This document shows positions 23,801-34,700 of a DNA stretch of 64,000 nucleotides, one piece after another. This DNA comes from Lutraria lutraria (taxonomy: Eukaryota > Mollusca > Bivalvia > Venerida > Mactridae). The notes under the pieces were generated by a model. The model had not been told where the DNA came from. It did not search any database and saw only the letters and a program-made list of their open reading frames with translations. The stretch is taken from NCBI GenBank assembly GCA_964023205.1, contig OZ026839.1, positions 13,298,386-13,362,385 on the forward strand, given 5' to 3'. Position 1 is the stretch's first letter. Each line of letters begins with the position of its first letter. The position numbers and the translations under genes were made by a program.

Positions 23801-25964
23801 TCAGAGTCAAGTTGTAACCATGGAGATGTTTTACCAACTATCAAGCTGCCCCAGTCTATAAAATTAATAATGACAAATACCGGTAAAAGGTGTTCAGACA
23901 TTGGACTCATTAACAAGATGATTAAACTATCTCATCCACTCATTACTATGACATCTTCTGTTATCATTTAAGACCTGCTGCAGTGGTCAAGTGGTTCAAG
24001 TTGCTGACTTCAAATCACTGTTACAGTAACCTCTCAACGATAAAGGGTCATGGGTTCGAGCCCAGCTACCGACCATGTCTCTTTAAGTGAGAAAGAAGGC
24101 AGTTGTTTACAGAGGATAGAAGTCTAGTACTGGTTCTTCCCAGGAACAATGCTTCGGTGGACTCACTGGACTGTCCACCTCATATGACTCTGACAGTTGA
24201 AAAGGGGTGTAAAACCCAAATGAACAAATTTCACAAATCAGTTATAATTAAGATAGCTCGCTCCTTTCCTCTATAAGAATAGAAAGTTTCATAAAGGTCA
24301 CTTATTCTGAATCAATACATGATAAAAGAGTTTGTAAATGAACAAATTGAAAAACCTGACCTAAGGATTTTTCGACTGAGTCAAATTAACAGACACATAA
24401 TTTGGCCAACTAAACAATGAGGAAATGGTTACCAATCTTCAATACTTCATATAAAATCAAAATCAAAGCTACATTATAGGTTGAAGAAATCTTTTTTCTA
24501 TCATCCCTTTGAGTGAATATTAGTTTTTATCTGTCCCCAAATATTTCTGTACTATGGATTTTCCATAAGAAACTTCAGGACTGGCATAAGAAAAGGATAG
24601 TGACTGGGTAACCATTCTAAACTTTGCAGCAATATTTAATGTTGAAAGATAATTTGTTGCATAAAAGTAACACCTACAAATAAACAGACATAGCAATTAC
24701 CTCCACTGGCCAGGCATAGATCAGACCTAGTTAAAGCACCTTTCCTTGTCTTGGCTGGACCCTGAATACATTCTCTCTTATAGCGTGGGTTCACAATTGG
24801 TGAGCATACAAAGTCAAACCTAAAACAAAACTAATTTATCAAATATTTACCTCTACTATTCATTTTCTCCTTCATTCAGTCTGTTACATATTAAAACATG
24901 TGTTGATGGTGTGTTGAAACAAACTTAATATAACAGGAGGAGAAAAATAATGTACCCGATGCGGGCTCAAACCTGCGACCTCCTGCTTGCAAGTCAGATG
25001 CTCTACCAACTGAGCTAATCGGGCTGGTGAATTATGAGTATCCCAGCCAATTTATAAATACAATATACCACACCGCTACATTCCTCCTTCCTTTTTATTC
25101 TAAGTAATAAATTGCAACAACAACAGGCTCTTTGCTTCACCCTAGCTCTAGGATTCCAAGGCTAGTCACACACTCATGGCACCAAATGTATTAATGTAGG
25201 ACTAGCAGGAAATTATGTACCAAGTGCAGGGCTTGAACCCACGCCCTCCTGCTTGCAAGTCAGATGCTTTACCAGCTGAGCTAATCAGGCTAGTGAATAT
25301 CCCAGCCAATTTATAAATATAATATACCACATCACTACATTAATATAAATAAACTGCCGGCACAGACTAAATCACTGAGGTAAGGCAATAACTTGTTATA
25401 AGAGATACTGGTTCTACAGCAATTCAAACTAGCCCAAGTTAATTTCTACTTGTAATCCTTGATATTCTTCATGTGAATTTATTTCACCGTTTACCACATT
25501 GATAATACAACAACATTATACTGACAGTCATAGATAAAAGTAAGATTACTATCTAAAACATGGAAGGAAATATGATCATATGTAATTTATTTTCCAATCC
25601 ACTAATTTAACCACAGTTTGGTCAAATCACATGACTAGATAATAATGTAGAAATATTTTATTTCAAATAAGTAGGATTATAGTTGACATGAAAAAAATGA
25701 AGTAACCATTTGTAATGAAAACTTTGATTATGAATATCATTGGAAAAAATCGAAACATCCGAATTCTGTATCTATCCGAGCACACAGTCAAGAATTTATT
25801 GAGAAATGCACAATAACAAAAAGCACGGAAGGTCTCAAATTTTGTTGTTTTTAATTAATGAAAACATACCCTGCTTTACAAGCTGTGTCTAGGGTTGTGT
25901 TGATGTCTGGAACACAATGAATATCGCGTCCACAGGACACACGTGTGGCCATTCTTCCCGGCAT
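11891..25964 (-). CDS. PRMT5: Protein arginine N-methyltransferase 5, complete, 16 coding exons, 630 aa
   Basis: Type II methyltransferase making symmetric dimethylarginine on Sm proteins and histones; in the family it works with WDR77/MEP50. Exons, in transcript order: 25870-25964, 24701-24819, 23770-23855, 23209-23340, 21696-21802, 20902-21115, 20296-20385, 19073-19222, 18725-18783, 16650-16775, 16070-16245, 14527-14636, 14086-14179, 13323-13439, 12655-12719, 11891-12043. All join in phase with GT-AG introns (1893 nt). The N-terminal TIM-barrel part starts [20 protein letters not shown]. The SAM site is GAGRGP at about residue 357. The double-E loop [11 protein letters not shown] has E428 and E437. 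F319 matches the phenylalanine tied to symmetric dimethylation. The end is [12 protein letters not shown] nearby in-frame ATG (residue 5) could also start translation. Human length is about 637 aa. Boundaries were set by hand. Confidence 0.96.
12813..13228 (-). repeat. 38-bp minisatellite in PRMT5 intron 14
   Basis: About 11 head-to-tail copies of CTTAAAGCATCAATCTCATT plus TCCATTTACAATTTATCT (plus-strand reading), 38 bp each. Copies differ almost only by TCC versus ATC or TTC in the middle, so the array is young or homogenised. It fills most of the 603-bp intron between exons 14 and 15 (12720-13322). Confidence 0.95.
13598..13675 (+). repeat. Dispersed repeat fragment (GGCCCATTGAACAGCTATGG family)
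   Basis: Similar text, with TATGGTCATTTCAGAG and a purine-rich AGAGAGAAGGG run, occurs inverted at 34640-34762 and directly at 50763-50845. These are fragments of one family of unknown class, here inside a PRMT5 intron. Confidence 0.5.
13876..14025 (+). mobile_element. Degenerate tRNA-derived SINE fragment (weak)
   Basis: Contains a B-box-like GGGTTCAAATCTAG (13946-13959) followed by a ACCGTTTAAGTGGAGAAAAA tail, like the SINEs at 23973 and 34388. The A box is not clear. It lies in the PRMT5 intron just 5' (on the plus strand) of exon 13. Confidence 0.35.
15055..15478 (+). repeat. ACATAACTCTG dispersed repeat (family G), copy 1 with two internal units
   Basis: Two tandem units of about 165-170 bp each carry GGCTATGTCCAAGGGCACAT, AACTCTGGAATGA, CTTCATGGTGATAA and AGTAGTTCGCTCCACAAACT. 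It ends in ACTCCAATATACCCCC and TTTGCTGGGGGTATAA. Shorter copies lie at 20664-20871 and 30173-30481. A non-coding dispersed repeat; the open frames in it are incidental. Confidence 0.7.
15535..16053. mobile_element. 519-bp TIR element ending 16 bp from a PRMT5 splice donor
   Basis: The left end TTAAAGGGGCATGCCCTGGA and right end TCCTGGGCATGCCCCTTTAA are inverted repeats of about 20 bp. Flanks share ACTAT close to both ends. There is no ORF, so it is a MITE-like element. It fills a third of PRMT5 intron 11 and stops 16 bp inside the intron from exon 11 (ends 16070). Confidence 0.75.
16070..16775 (-). other. PRMT5: PRMT5 catalytic core exons 10 and 11
   Basis: Exon 10 (16650-16775) encodes the SAM-binding strand [17 protein letters not shown] and the motif [11 protein letters not shown]. 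Exon 11 (16070-16245) encodes [20 protein letters not shown] and the double-E loop to [12 protein letters not shown]. All residues that I know as catalytic in the family are intact, so the enzyme should be active. Confidence 0.93.
17134..17234. mobile_element. CAGT-ended MITE, family C copy 2 (internally deleted)
   Basis: Starts TCAAATCCTGTGAACAAAGG and ends CATAGGTTTGACTG, matching the ends of 4048-4224. About 75 bp of the interior is missing. Confidence 0.6.
17379..18672 (+). repeat. Family F element with about eight 145-bp tandem units
   Basis: It begins CAAGAGGGCCAAGATGGCCC and ends near AAGCTCACC...GTGAGCTAAAA, as at 40975-41516. The middle is a tandem array of a 140-150 bp unit carrying GTGACCTAGTTTTTGACCCC, GATGACCCATGTTCGAACTT, CATTCTGACAAGGTTTGGTG and AAGATCCAATCAAAAC. 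Minus-strand open frames at 17496-17981 and 18468-18911 arise from these units and are not genes. It lies in PRMT5 intron 9. Confidence 0.8.
20664..20871 (+). repeat. Family G dispersed repeat, truncated copy
   Basis: Starts ACCTTTGTCACAGATG and TACCCCGCTGCCGCTTTGAC, runs through AAGTTCAAGGGCACATAACT, then jumps to GCAGACGGACGGACGGAC and AATATACCACTCCCGAACTT. The middle of the unit is deleted relative to 15055 and 30173. It sits in PRMT5 intron 6. Confidence 0.65.
21926..22032. mobile_element. TATAAGACGC repeat, probable pogo-like end fragments
   Basis: Four copies of TATAAGACGC in about 100 bp (CTCGACTATAAGACGCATGC, then GCTTATAAGACGC, then CTTCTATAAGACGC). This text is typical of the termini of Tigger-like elements in animal genomes. 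I recall this in general terms only. No full element is visible. Confidence 0.4.
23973..24228 (+). mobile_element. tRNA-derived SINE, family S copy 1
   Basis: The head is tRNA-like: an A-box-like GCAGTGGTCAAGTGG and a B box GGGTTCGAGCCCAG. The body carries ACCGACCATGTCTCTTTAAG, GTCTAGTACTGGTT and CCACCTCATATGAC, then the tail GTAAAACCCAAATGAACAAA. A homologous copy is at 42606-42848. It lies in the PRMT5 intron between exons 2 and 3. Confidence 0.8.
24954..25024 (-). mobile_element. tRNA-derived SINE head (tRNA-Ala-like, TGC), copy 1
   Basis: On the minus strand the first 25 nt read GCCCGATTAGCTCAGTTGGT then AGAGC. A loop CTTGCAA gives a TGC anticodon position, and the acceptor arms GCCCGAT and ATCGGGT pair. 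The T stem is broken and the T arm is one base short, so it is a tRNA-like relic or SINE and not a working tRNA. The same sequence plus its 3' text recurs 240 bp away. It lies in PRMT5 intron 1. Confidence 0.6.
25200..25346 (-). mobile_element. tRNA-derived SINE, copy 2 of the tRNA-Ala-like family
   Basis: Repeats the tRNA-like head of 24954-25024 with changes (A box TAGCTCAGCTGG, B box GGTTCAAGCCC). It shares the flanking text CCCAGCCAATTTATAAATA and CAATATACCAC, which here follow in the same order. Two copies in the same orientation in one intron suggest local duplication or two insertions of one family. Confidence 0.6.
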
Positions 25965-26483
25965 TTTTGTATTATGACACCGGAGGAATTTAATACAAGG
26001 GAAGCAACTCAAAAAAGTTTCTGAAACATGACTGTTTTGGTTATTTCCCTTAGACCAAAAATTGCAACTACATTTACATTGACTAAATACATTATGACAT
26101 GGGATTAAATTCTCATTTTATTTCTAATTTCATCAAAATATCTAAGCAGTCTAGCTCCAAATGTTAATTATTTACTCAAAATGAAGACTTTTATTCCACT
26201 TTTTAAATGGATAAAGAAAAACCAGTATATAGGTCTTTCATAAAGTGACAAAATAACACAAATTCAAAAATATATCTGTGAGGATTTATTAGTTTAAAAG
26301 GGAAAAGTTGATCAACAATAGTTATATTGATACATATATAAATGTAGGACAGACATAAGTAATTGATAACAATACGAGGAGTATATATGACAAAAATAAA
26401 CATGCATTGTGTGTATAAATAATCATTGTATTATAAAGGTAAATATACATGTATATAGAATAAATTAAATTGCACAATCCACT

Positions 26484-26695
26484 GTCAAGTGACTATGGTC
26501 TCTGACTAATGATCTTTAGCCCCTCAACATTGTGAGGTCAAATCCCACGAAGGAGCAGAACAATTCATAAGTGAGACAGCTGTCTACGCTAGCTGATAGA
26601 AGGTTGGTGGTTTGGCCAGGTGAATGCCAGAGGTCTTCCTTCACTATTAAGGCTGAACAAGTTGAACATTGACTGGGTGATGGTGCAACAATAAA
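26484..26695 (+). mobile_element. SINE-like element with B box
   Basis: A tRNA-like head holds TCAAGTGACTATGGTC and the B box GAGGTCAAATCCCACG. The body (GTGAGACAGCTGTCTACG, GAAGGTTGGTGGTTTG, CCAGAGGTCTTCCTTC) runs to AACAATAAATCCCAGAAAAA. This layout is typical of invertebrate tRNA-SINEs. Only one copy is in the window. Confidence 0.55.
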
Positions 26696-26913
26696 TCCCA
26701 GAAAAAAATTAACAAACGAGTAAACAAAATAATGATAACATTAGCAAAGTAAAATATTAATTTGTAAAATCAACCATCACATACCCACATCTTCCATGAT
26801 AGATGATGACATAAATATTAAAAAGTTTTAACAAATCTTTAACATCATTACCTTCTTAACACATAAATAATTACCATGCAAAATTGCTTTGAAACATTTA
26901 TGCATACACATAT

Positions 26914-27078
26914 ATTGACGGAAGTGACGAAAATAAGCGTGGGTCCCGGCTTTCCTTCTAAAAGCTGTCAAAACATTTAAAGTTGGGGCACACTACAATG
27001 AAAATAAGGTTCCCGGAAAGCATGTGCAGATTAGAAGGAAAGCCGGGACCCACACCTATTTTCGTCACTTCCGTCAAT
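26914..27078. repeat. 47-bp inverted repeat (fold-back) carrying ETS-like sites
   Basis: The left arm 26914-26960 (ATTGACGGAAGTGACGAAAA...) and right arm 27032-27078 match as reverse complements with about 2 differences in 47, around a 71-bp centre. Each arm has an ETS-type CGGAAGTG next to TGACG and a GC-rich GGGTCCCGGC. The sequence shows the palindrome directly; a promoter role is inference. Confidence 0.85.
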
Positions 27079-27767
27079 CGAAAAAATGGCGAGTGCACTA
27101 CCTTGGTGTTTTTTATACACTCAATAAGGGAAAAAAATGAAGATTTTTCTTTCGACAGACTTGCGCTGTTTGATGAGTTAAATTGAAAAATAACGTCTGT
27201 AAACGTGTAAAAATCACTGAATCGAGTGCCTTATTTAATCTACTGTATATCAATTCAAATAAATGTAAAATGTTTGTCAAGAATGGTTTGTAACTTTATT
27301 TTGACCACAGAAGAATACATTTTTGTATTTTTTACTTTACAAATTTTACAACCACAAGAAGTACACATTAAACAATGCAGACTCGCTATAATTAAGTTGG
27401 TGTGGCATTAATTTTTCTACGCTTGTAGATTTCACCCAATGGAAGGAAGAGTTTCCTCTGAATCATCCAATAGAATGAGAATTTTTTTCTGAATAATTAA
27501 TAAGTCATGCCAAGAAATATAGGTCAAAAGTGAACTTAGACACATTTGTGAAAAATTTTGGTTATCATTTTATCAATAATTTTCAGTAGCAAAAACATGA
27601 AATTGTTAATTACTTCCAACATCAACCATCTGCCATTGATCCAATTACAAAGTAAACAAAGTATCTAGGATCACAGCTTGTATCTATTCAAATGTAGGCC
27701 TACTTACATTAAAATAATACAAATTTATTAAAAACGATAATATTTGTAAGAAATGAGATCTAAACTA

Positions 27768-28693
27768 GAAATGTGTCCGTAGGATACAGATGCCCCCGCC
27801 ATTTCACACTGGACACAGAAATGAGTGTTGTGTGGCGAATATGTGAGTACAACATAGAGCAGGTTGCTTGGGAATGCTGCCCTTAGTGGGAGGTAAAGAT
27901 CACCTAAGGGAGGTAAACACACAACTACATGTACTTTCACTATTTCAATATAAGGAATGAACATAAATATTTAAGTGTCCAGTGTGACCTTGACCTTTGA
28001 GCAAGCGACACAGTTTTTGTGCATGACACATTGTTTTAATATGATGAACATTTGTGCCAATTTATTTCAAAATCCAATCATGCATGTCAAAGTTATGAGC
28101 CGGACACGAACATACACTTTCACTATATCCATAATAATATGCACAAACTTTGAACGTCCACTGTGACTTTGACCTTTGAGCAAGTGACACAGTTGAAGCG
28201 AATTACACGTCGTCTTGATATGATGAACATTTGTGCCAGTTCATTTCAAACTCCAATCATACATAACAGAGTTATAAGCCGTACACAAACATATACATAT
28301 AAAGCTTTAAGTGTCAACTGTGACCTTGACCTTTGAGCAAGCGACACAGTTTTTGCGCATAACACATCGTCTTGTTATGATGAACATTTGTGCCATTTTA
28401 TATCAAAATCCAATCATGCATGACAGAGTTATATGCCGGACACAAACATATACATATAATGCTTTAAGTGTCAACTGTGACCTTGACCTATGAGCAAGTG
28501 AAACAGTTTTGCCCAAGACACATTGTGTTGTTATGCTGAACATTTGTGCTAAATTATTTCAAAATCCAATCATGCATGACAAAGTTATGAGCCGGACACA
28601 CAAATGCTGTAACACACAAACAAACACACACACGCACACACCAACGGACAGGGTAAACACTATATGCCAATTGCCATGAAATGGCGGGGGCAT
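27768..28693 (+). repeat. Dispersed repeat with four 150-bp tandem units and inverted ends
   Basis: It opens with ATACAGATGCCCCCGCCATT and closes with ATGAAATGGCGGGGGCATAA, so its ends are inverted. Inside are four units carrying TGTGACCTTGACCTTTGAGC, ATGATGAACATTTGTGCC, AATCCAATCATGCATG and AGTTATGAGCCGGACAC. A CACACA run lies near the end. The structure parallels families F and G. Confidence 0.75.
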
Positions 28694-28773
28694 AAAAATG
28701 TGAAAATTTAAGTATCTTTTAAAATCTGGATCACTAAAGGCTTGAACATGTTCTACTCTGTGTGAAAAGAGGC

Positions 28774-31700
28774 TTATCGGTATCCACCCTGGTTCCCGAA
28801 TATAGTTTTAATCTTGTCATTGTATGGGTTGACTTTTCCAAGAACTTCTGGCCACTGTTCTTCTAATTCCTCCCATATTACTCGCGCAACTTCAGCATTT
28901 CCAATCTGAATTGGAGACAAAACAAGTAATTTCACATAATGATATAAACATAAGGCAAAAAAAAAATTGTTTACCCTTGCTCGATCAACTGTTTATTTTG
29001 GTGCTGACAGGAAAATCCAAAGTTCAAAACTATTTCGTTAAAAATTATACCTCTTTAAGAAGTACAAAAGGTATGTTTGGGAAAAAATCAGAAAGAAAAG
29101 TTTTGCGACCTCTCGTCACTCTTGTTTTTATGTAACCATTAACATGACAAACGTTCTTGCTGAATAAAACAATCACATTTTCACAAAGAGCACAAGAACT
29201 GACAAACACTTGTACTGCTCTGACCATACAATTTGTTTATGACACGATAATAACACAACTAAACATCGAATGACTATGTCTGACATCCAACTGTAATGTC
29301 AGATATTTAAACAATGGTAGAAGTAACTGATATAACTTAAAGAATTAAAAAAAAATTTTTTCATGGATGTAACCTGATTCAAGTAAACACATCTCTTATC
29401 ACAACTAAGTTAGAAAAATTGCAATACAAAAATAATTGTGATCTTTAGTGCATGGTGAGTCAACCTGAAAGGTTACTATAAGATATACTATGACAATGAA
29501 TCAAAATTTACCTGATTTGAGTGAAAACCATCAACCGGTTCTAAGAGTTTCCAAACCGGTTTTCCGTCTGCTTTCCATTGTTGTATAACTGAAATATTGA
29601 ATAACAAGGAAATACTCAATAAATGAAATAAGGAACAGGATTACATGTATGTTTAAAATCAAAAGTATTGTACTGGTATCTCTTTTTGGAGATTGAACTG
29701 AAAGGGAGTTCTTGGGGGCCTGTGTGATTAAGTATCACCATTTTCTATGAAAAGGTTTAATATTCAAGCATAAGATAATGTTGCAGTGAATCCTTAAAAA
29801 TGGTCTCTTCAGAGAAATGATGAAAATTATAACTTTCTTTATAAAGAATTATTTACAATTTTATTGAACTTTTTAGATGGTAAGCTAGCTGAAACAATGA
29901 ATAGAAATCAATAAGGAACAGAAAATCCTGATAAAAGAATTGACTCACTTTTATTCAGTGGATTATCATTATAGTAGACTTTGAAGTTCTTGTATGTACC
30001 GCTTGTAGTATTCACCACCTCTTGTAGCGCTGCACTCAACTCCATGGCTCTCTGCGAACATACATGAAATTAAACTATTAAAGTCAATACTAGTAAGTTA
30101 AACTTAAAGTCAAGCAGAGTTAGAGTTAGAACATAATGATATGTGTTGATTAAAATTACAGGCTCATTAACTAGAGCTGTCACAGAGGTGACTAATACCC
30201 CTGCCGCCGCTTTGACACTAATACTGCAATAGTACACTATATGACTAAGTTCAGGGGGACATAACTCTGCAAAGAGTGAATCGCTGGGCATGAAAATTGT
30301 GTCTTGCACATCTACACTTCATGGTGATAATATATTTCAAGTTTCATTGCAATAGCTTAAAAAATGTAGAAGAAGTTCGCTCCACAAACTTTATGCGGAC
30401 GGACGGACCGACCAACGACCGACCGACTGACAGAGTGACTCCAATATACCCCCTCTCAAACTTCGTTTGCAGGGGTATAAAAATAGGGTAGGTAGGCAGG
30501 GAATTTTGTGGGGAGGAATTTTTACTATGCTTGAAAATGTATGGAAGATAAAACGTGAGACTGTGGATGTATCATTCCTAGGGTGCCTGATAAAAGTAAC
30601 ATTCACAGAGAAAATTAGGGTAGGTCTCATAACCAGAAACAAACATGGCTTTTTACGCCTTAACGAAAGCTAAATTACACATGTACAGAAATAATGTACA
30701 GAGTTGAATACACTGTTCCCAAGTTATACGAAGTGTCATGACAGGCTTAAATGTGTGACACAGATGAGTTGATGACTACTACTTATTAAATAGCTTCTCG
30801 GCTTCTGTTATATATTAGTTTGTATTTACCTTGGTAGTAAGATCTCGTAATGTTTCATTTGTATTCATCCATCCTGTGCATGGTGAGATCTGAAAAACAG
30901 TAAACAAGCAACTGTTTAAATGTTTGCTTGGTTTGAGGGAGGAATGTGTGGACAGAGATCATTTCGAGGGCTCAGCGCAACACTATCGTAACTTGTTCTT
31001 ATTTCAATATGAGTTACGACACTCTTGCGTTGAACCCTCGAATTTTGTCTGATTATACTGTAAATTAATTTCCTTTTTTTGAAACTGAATGATAGTTCAG
31101 CTTCCCATATCCATCACTCGCTCGGTGCGCATGAATTTTGATATAGACCAAAGTACTACATTTTCTACATCTGCCATGCTAAACTAGTTCCCATTCCATG
31201 TTGCATTGCAAGTCTATATAAGTTGATTTTTCTATGAATACTTTCAGTTCTTTGATTTTAGACTGGTCTACAAGATCAGATTTAAACTACAGTAAAACCT
31301 CGATTATTCGAACACTGATTATCCGAATAACCGGTATTATCTGAATAAGATCTATGGTCCTGATAAGGCCTCTATATATTTCAAGTACAATGAACCCCGG
31401 TTATACGAAACAGATTTTACGAATACCTGGTGTAATCCGAAAACATTATTTGGTCCCTAAAGTTATGAATGCGCGTATTTTCATACCTATTAATCGTAAT
31501 CGTCAATTGATAACAATGGCTGATAGAGAATCAAATGTTGTGTGACAAACAATGTGTAACATCAATTCATACACGAAGCGTGTCATTGGTTTAATTATCG
31601 TTAAGTTGACCATATTGTTTGTTACAATTTTATACTAATCACAACGATTATATCACTGTGATCTCAGACCAGTACGTATAATAAGTTAATACGCGTACAT

Positions 31701-34700
31701 ACCTGGTGATCTGTATGAAACTATTTGCATTTCAGCGTCATTCAAAATTTAAAAACTGATTCGAACACAATTAAACAAAACTAACTAGAATATGATAATT
31801 TAGTGAAAAAATGAGACAAACATAAAAACATCACGTCTTCGATTCTTTGATTGTTTTAGAATGTGAAGATATAGCGATGCCTAGTCGATCGTTAGTAAGT
31901 GAAGTGAGAATGACATATTATTGTGTCGGATTGTGCTCTGCATAATCCATAAATATGGCAGTACGGAATTTATCGTTTTCCAACCAGTACATCATACCGA
32001 AATGGATTATTCGAAACCATGGATTATCCGAATGATTTTTCAGGGCCCAACGGCATTCGAATAATCGGGTTTTTACAGTAGTACAAACAGTCTACAAACC
32101 TCCAAGCAGTTAAAGTAATCATAGAAGTGAGCATATGTGACATCATTCCTCAGTGAACCAATCGGGTGAACCCTATTCTTCAAACTGTCATACAGGACAC
32201 GCCCATCTGCCAGACCTGTCAAAAATACATAACTTCCAGCCGGTAAATGCTCATCCTGAAATATTGATAAGAATAATAAATATTTTAATTTATTATTTAC
32301 TATATTTAAGGTAATTCTTCATCAGTAAAAATCAATGAGACACTGAAGTTTGAGTTTTAAAGCTCTTCTCTGAATAAAAGATTAACAACTGACTAGGAGA
32401 CTTACCTCGGAATACCGCCTTGGTATTGGTTAGATTTGAGTCATCTGTGATTAGTAACAACTAATCAAATATCACCCTCTGTTCTATTTGAATTTTAACT
32501 TGCCAACATTTTATTCGTTGTAACAAAACAATAATTACATGGCAGTGAGGATGAAGGTACATGTTAATATGTACCGTCCCACACATTTCCATATTATAAA
32601 TTTGTATAATAAAACATGTAAGATTTAAGTTACATTTAAATACAAAATACAGTCAAACCTGTGAACAAAGACCACACAAGGGAAAGATAAACAGTGGCCT
32701 TTACTTATGGGTGTCCCTTATTCAGAGGTCATTTTGTTCTAAATAATCAATTATGGTTATTAAATGAATGGCCTTTATTCACAGGGTGGCTTTGTTATGG
32801 AGGTGGCTACTTACAGAGGTTTGACTGATCATGTTTTAGCTTTTAAGATATGATAACAGCTTTGCAGGAGTTGCAAACATAAAATCAACTATACTGCAAG
32901 CAATTAGAATAGATTTTGTTTATTTACAAAATATTGTTTATTTACAAGAATTTTGTTCATTTACTGATTGTTTACCAGATATTGAAGTGTTTTCGTGGCA
33001 TATTTCTTCATATCTTCAGGTTTGGTCATGTGATTAATTGTATCCGGATGCCTGGAATCGATAAGAAATCTGTAATTTTTACATACAACATAAAAAAAAA
33101 TATAACCCTGAATATTTTGTCTGTTTTAAAATTACATATGTATCCATATAGTTCATTGTATCAACATTAGTACAACTTAGTACACAATCATCTTCAAATA
33201 AGGGAAGTACCTGGACTTATATGAGTAAACAAAACAAGAAGTGTTTGTGAAACACAGATGCCCCTTGTGACCTTGACCTTTGACCATACTGACCTCAAAA
33301 TCAATAGGGGTCATCTTCATGTGATGACCAACCTCCCAACCAAATGAGAAGAGCTTAGGCCAAATCGTTCTCTGAGTTATTGGTTGGACAAGGTTGGTTA
33401 CAGACGGACCGACACGTGCATGCACAGCAATGTACAGTACAACCTCTGTAGAGCAACACCCTGTGGGAGCTGCAAATATTGGCCGTTGTTTAGAGGTTGT
33501 TGCTCTACAGAGGGTTGCTCTGGAGAGGTTGTACTGTATCCCCTTTTCTTCAAAAGGGGGGCATTACAAATACAATGTAGCAGCTAAATGTAAAATATAT
33601 TTACCACTGTGGTCTAATATAATTACACAATCATAATTATCATTGAAAGTGGTCTTCAAAAAAACATTTACCATAGGAGACTGACTACACTATTACAAAT
33701 GTATACTCCACATAGGAGTCCAATAAAACATGTTAATTTTACCCGTTGCAGACATCATTTCCAACAAGCGCATAGAAAACTATAAGTGGGTAATCACCAG
33801 TCGTGTTTCTGTACAAACTACAATAAAAGTAAGTGAATGTTTTACTAAAAAAAAATATATATCATTCTCCAACCATCAGAAAAATATCTTTATCAAAAGA
33901 AAATTAGTATGAATTAAGTGGAAGAAAAATTATTTTTTAATGAATGGGAAAACATAATGAAAATAACAAATACAAAATGTACAGTACTTAAATTTCCATA
34001 AGCAATGATATGATAAATCTTCTTTAATTATTCAATTTATCATTCAAATGAAACAAGTTTTTCTTCAAAAAATGCAAGAATTAAAATTGACAGTTTCACA
34101 TTCTTAAGTTGGAAATTCTGAGCAAATGTAAGTATAATAAGCTAAACAATCATAAATACTGAATTACATTGATTTTAAACCGAAACCATAAAGTAACAAA
34201 CTTTCTGACATGATATGTTACATAAATTCCCAAAGTTAAATATGTTGCTTAATTAATGCAGTAGAGTATTGATTTTTATATATGAGAATTTGAAGCAATA
34301 TGATTTTAAATGCACAGCTACACAGCAGAGCATGATCATTTATGAGTTCTATGACATACAAAATTTAATGTATGATCATCTAAGGGAGGTGGATCAATGA
34401 TCTAGTGGTAACACGCTCGTCCACTTATTGAGAGGATGTGGGTTCAAATCTCAGCGAGTCTGCCAATATTTCAGGGACACTTTCAGTGTCCCCATCCCAA
34501 CTGCCGAGCCCAGTACTGTGTTTAGAAAAACTTAAGAAAACCAGTGAGGCGTGATTCAGAGCTTTACAACCGGTGTAGCAGTCTATTTTTTCCCCGGGGA
34601 AAAAATGGCCAGGGGGGAAAGAATGGCCTGTTACACCGGGAAAGACTTTAAGAGAAAGGAGTAGGATTATAAATACCCAGTTCTCCTGTATCTTATCTCC

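Larger units (their letters stand above)
25965..28773. other. Intergenic region between PRMT5 (5' end) and AOAH (3' end)
   Basis: It contains the presumed PRMT5 promoter just above 25964, a SINE (26484-26695), a fold-back (26914-27078) and a tandem-unit repeat (27768-28693). The rest is AT-rich and holds nothing else I can support. I see no canonical AATAAA for AOAH close behind its stop at 28774. TTTATT at 27724-27729 is the next candidate, but it lies beyond the repeat. Confidence 0.6.

Noticed and set aside
24954..25024. Functional tRNA-Ala(TGC) gene
   Set aside because: The T stem is broken and the arm is short, A31-G39 is mispaired, and a diverged copy is next to it, so a SINE or pseudogene fits better.
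31290..32079. Autonomous Tigger/pogo transposon
   Set aside because: There is no DDE transposase or CENP-B-like DNA-binding frame; the longest frame inside is about 60 codons.
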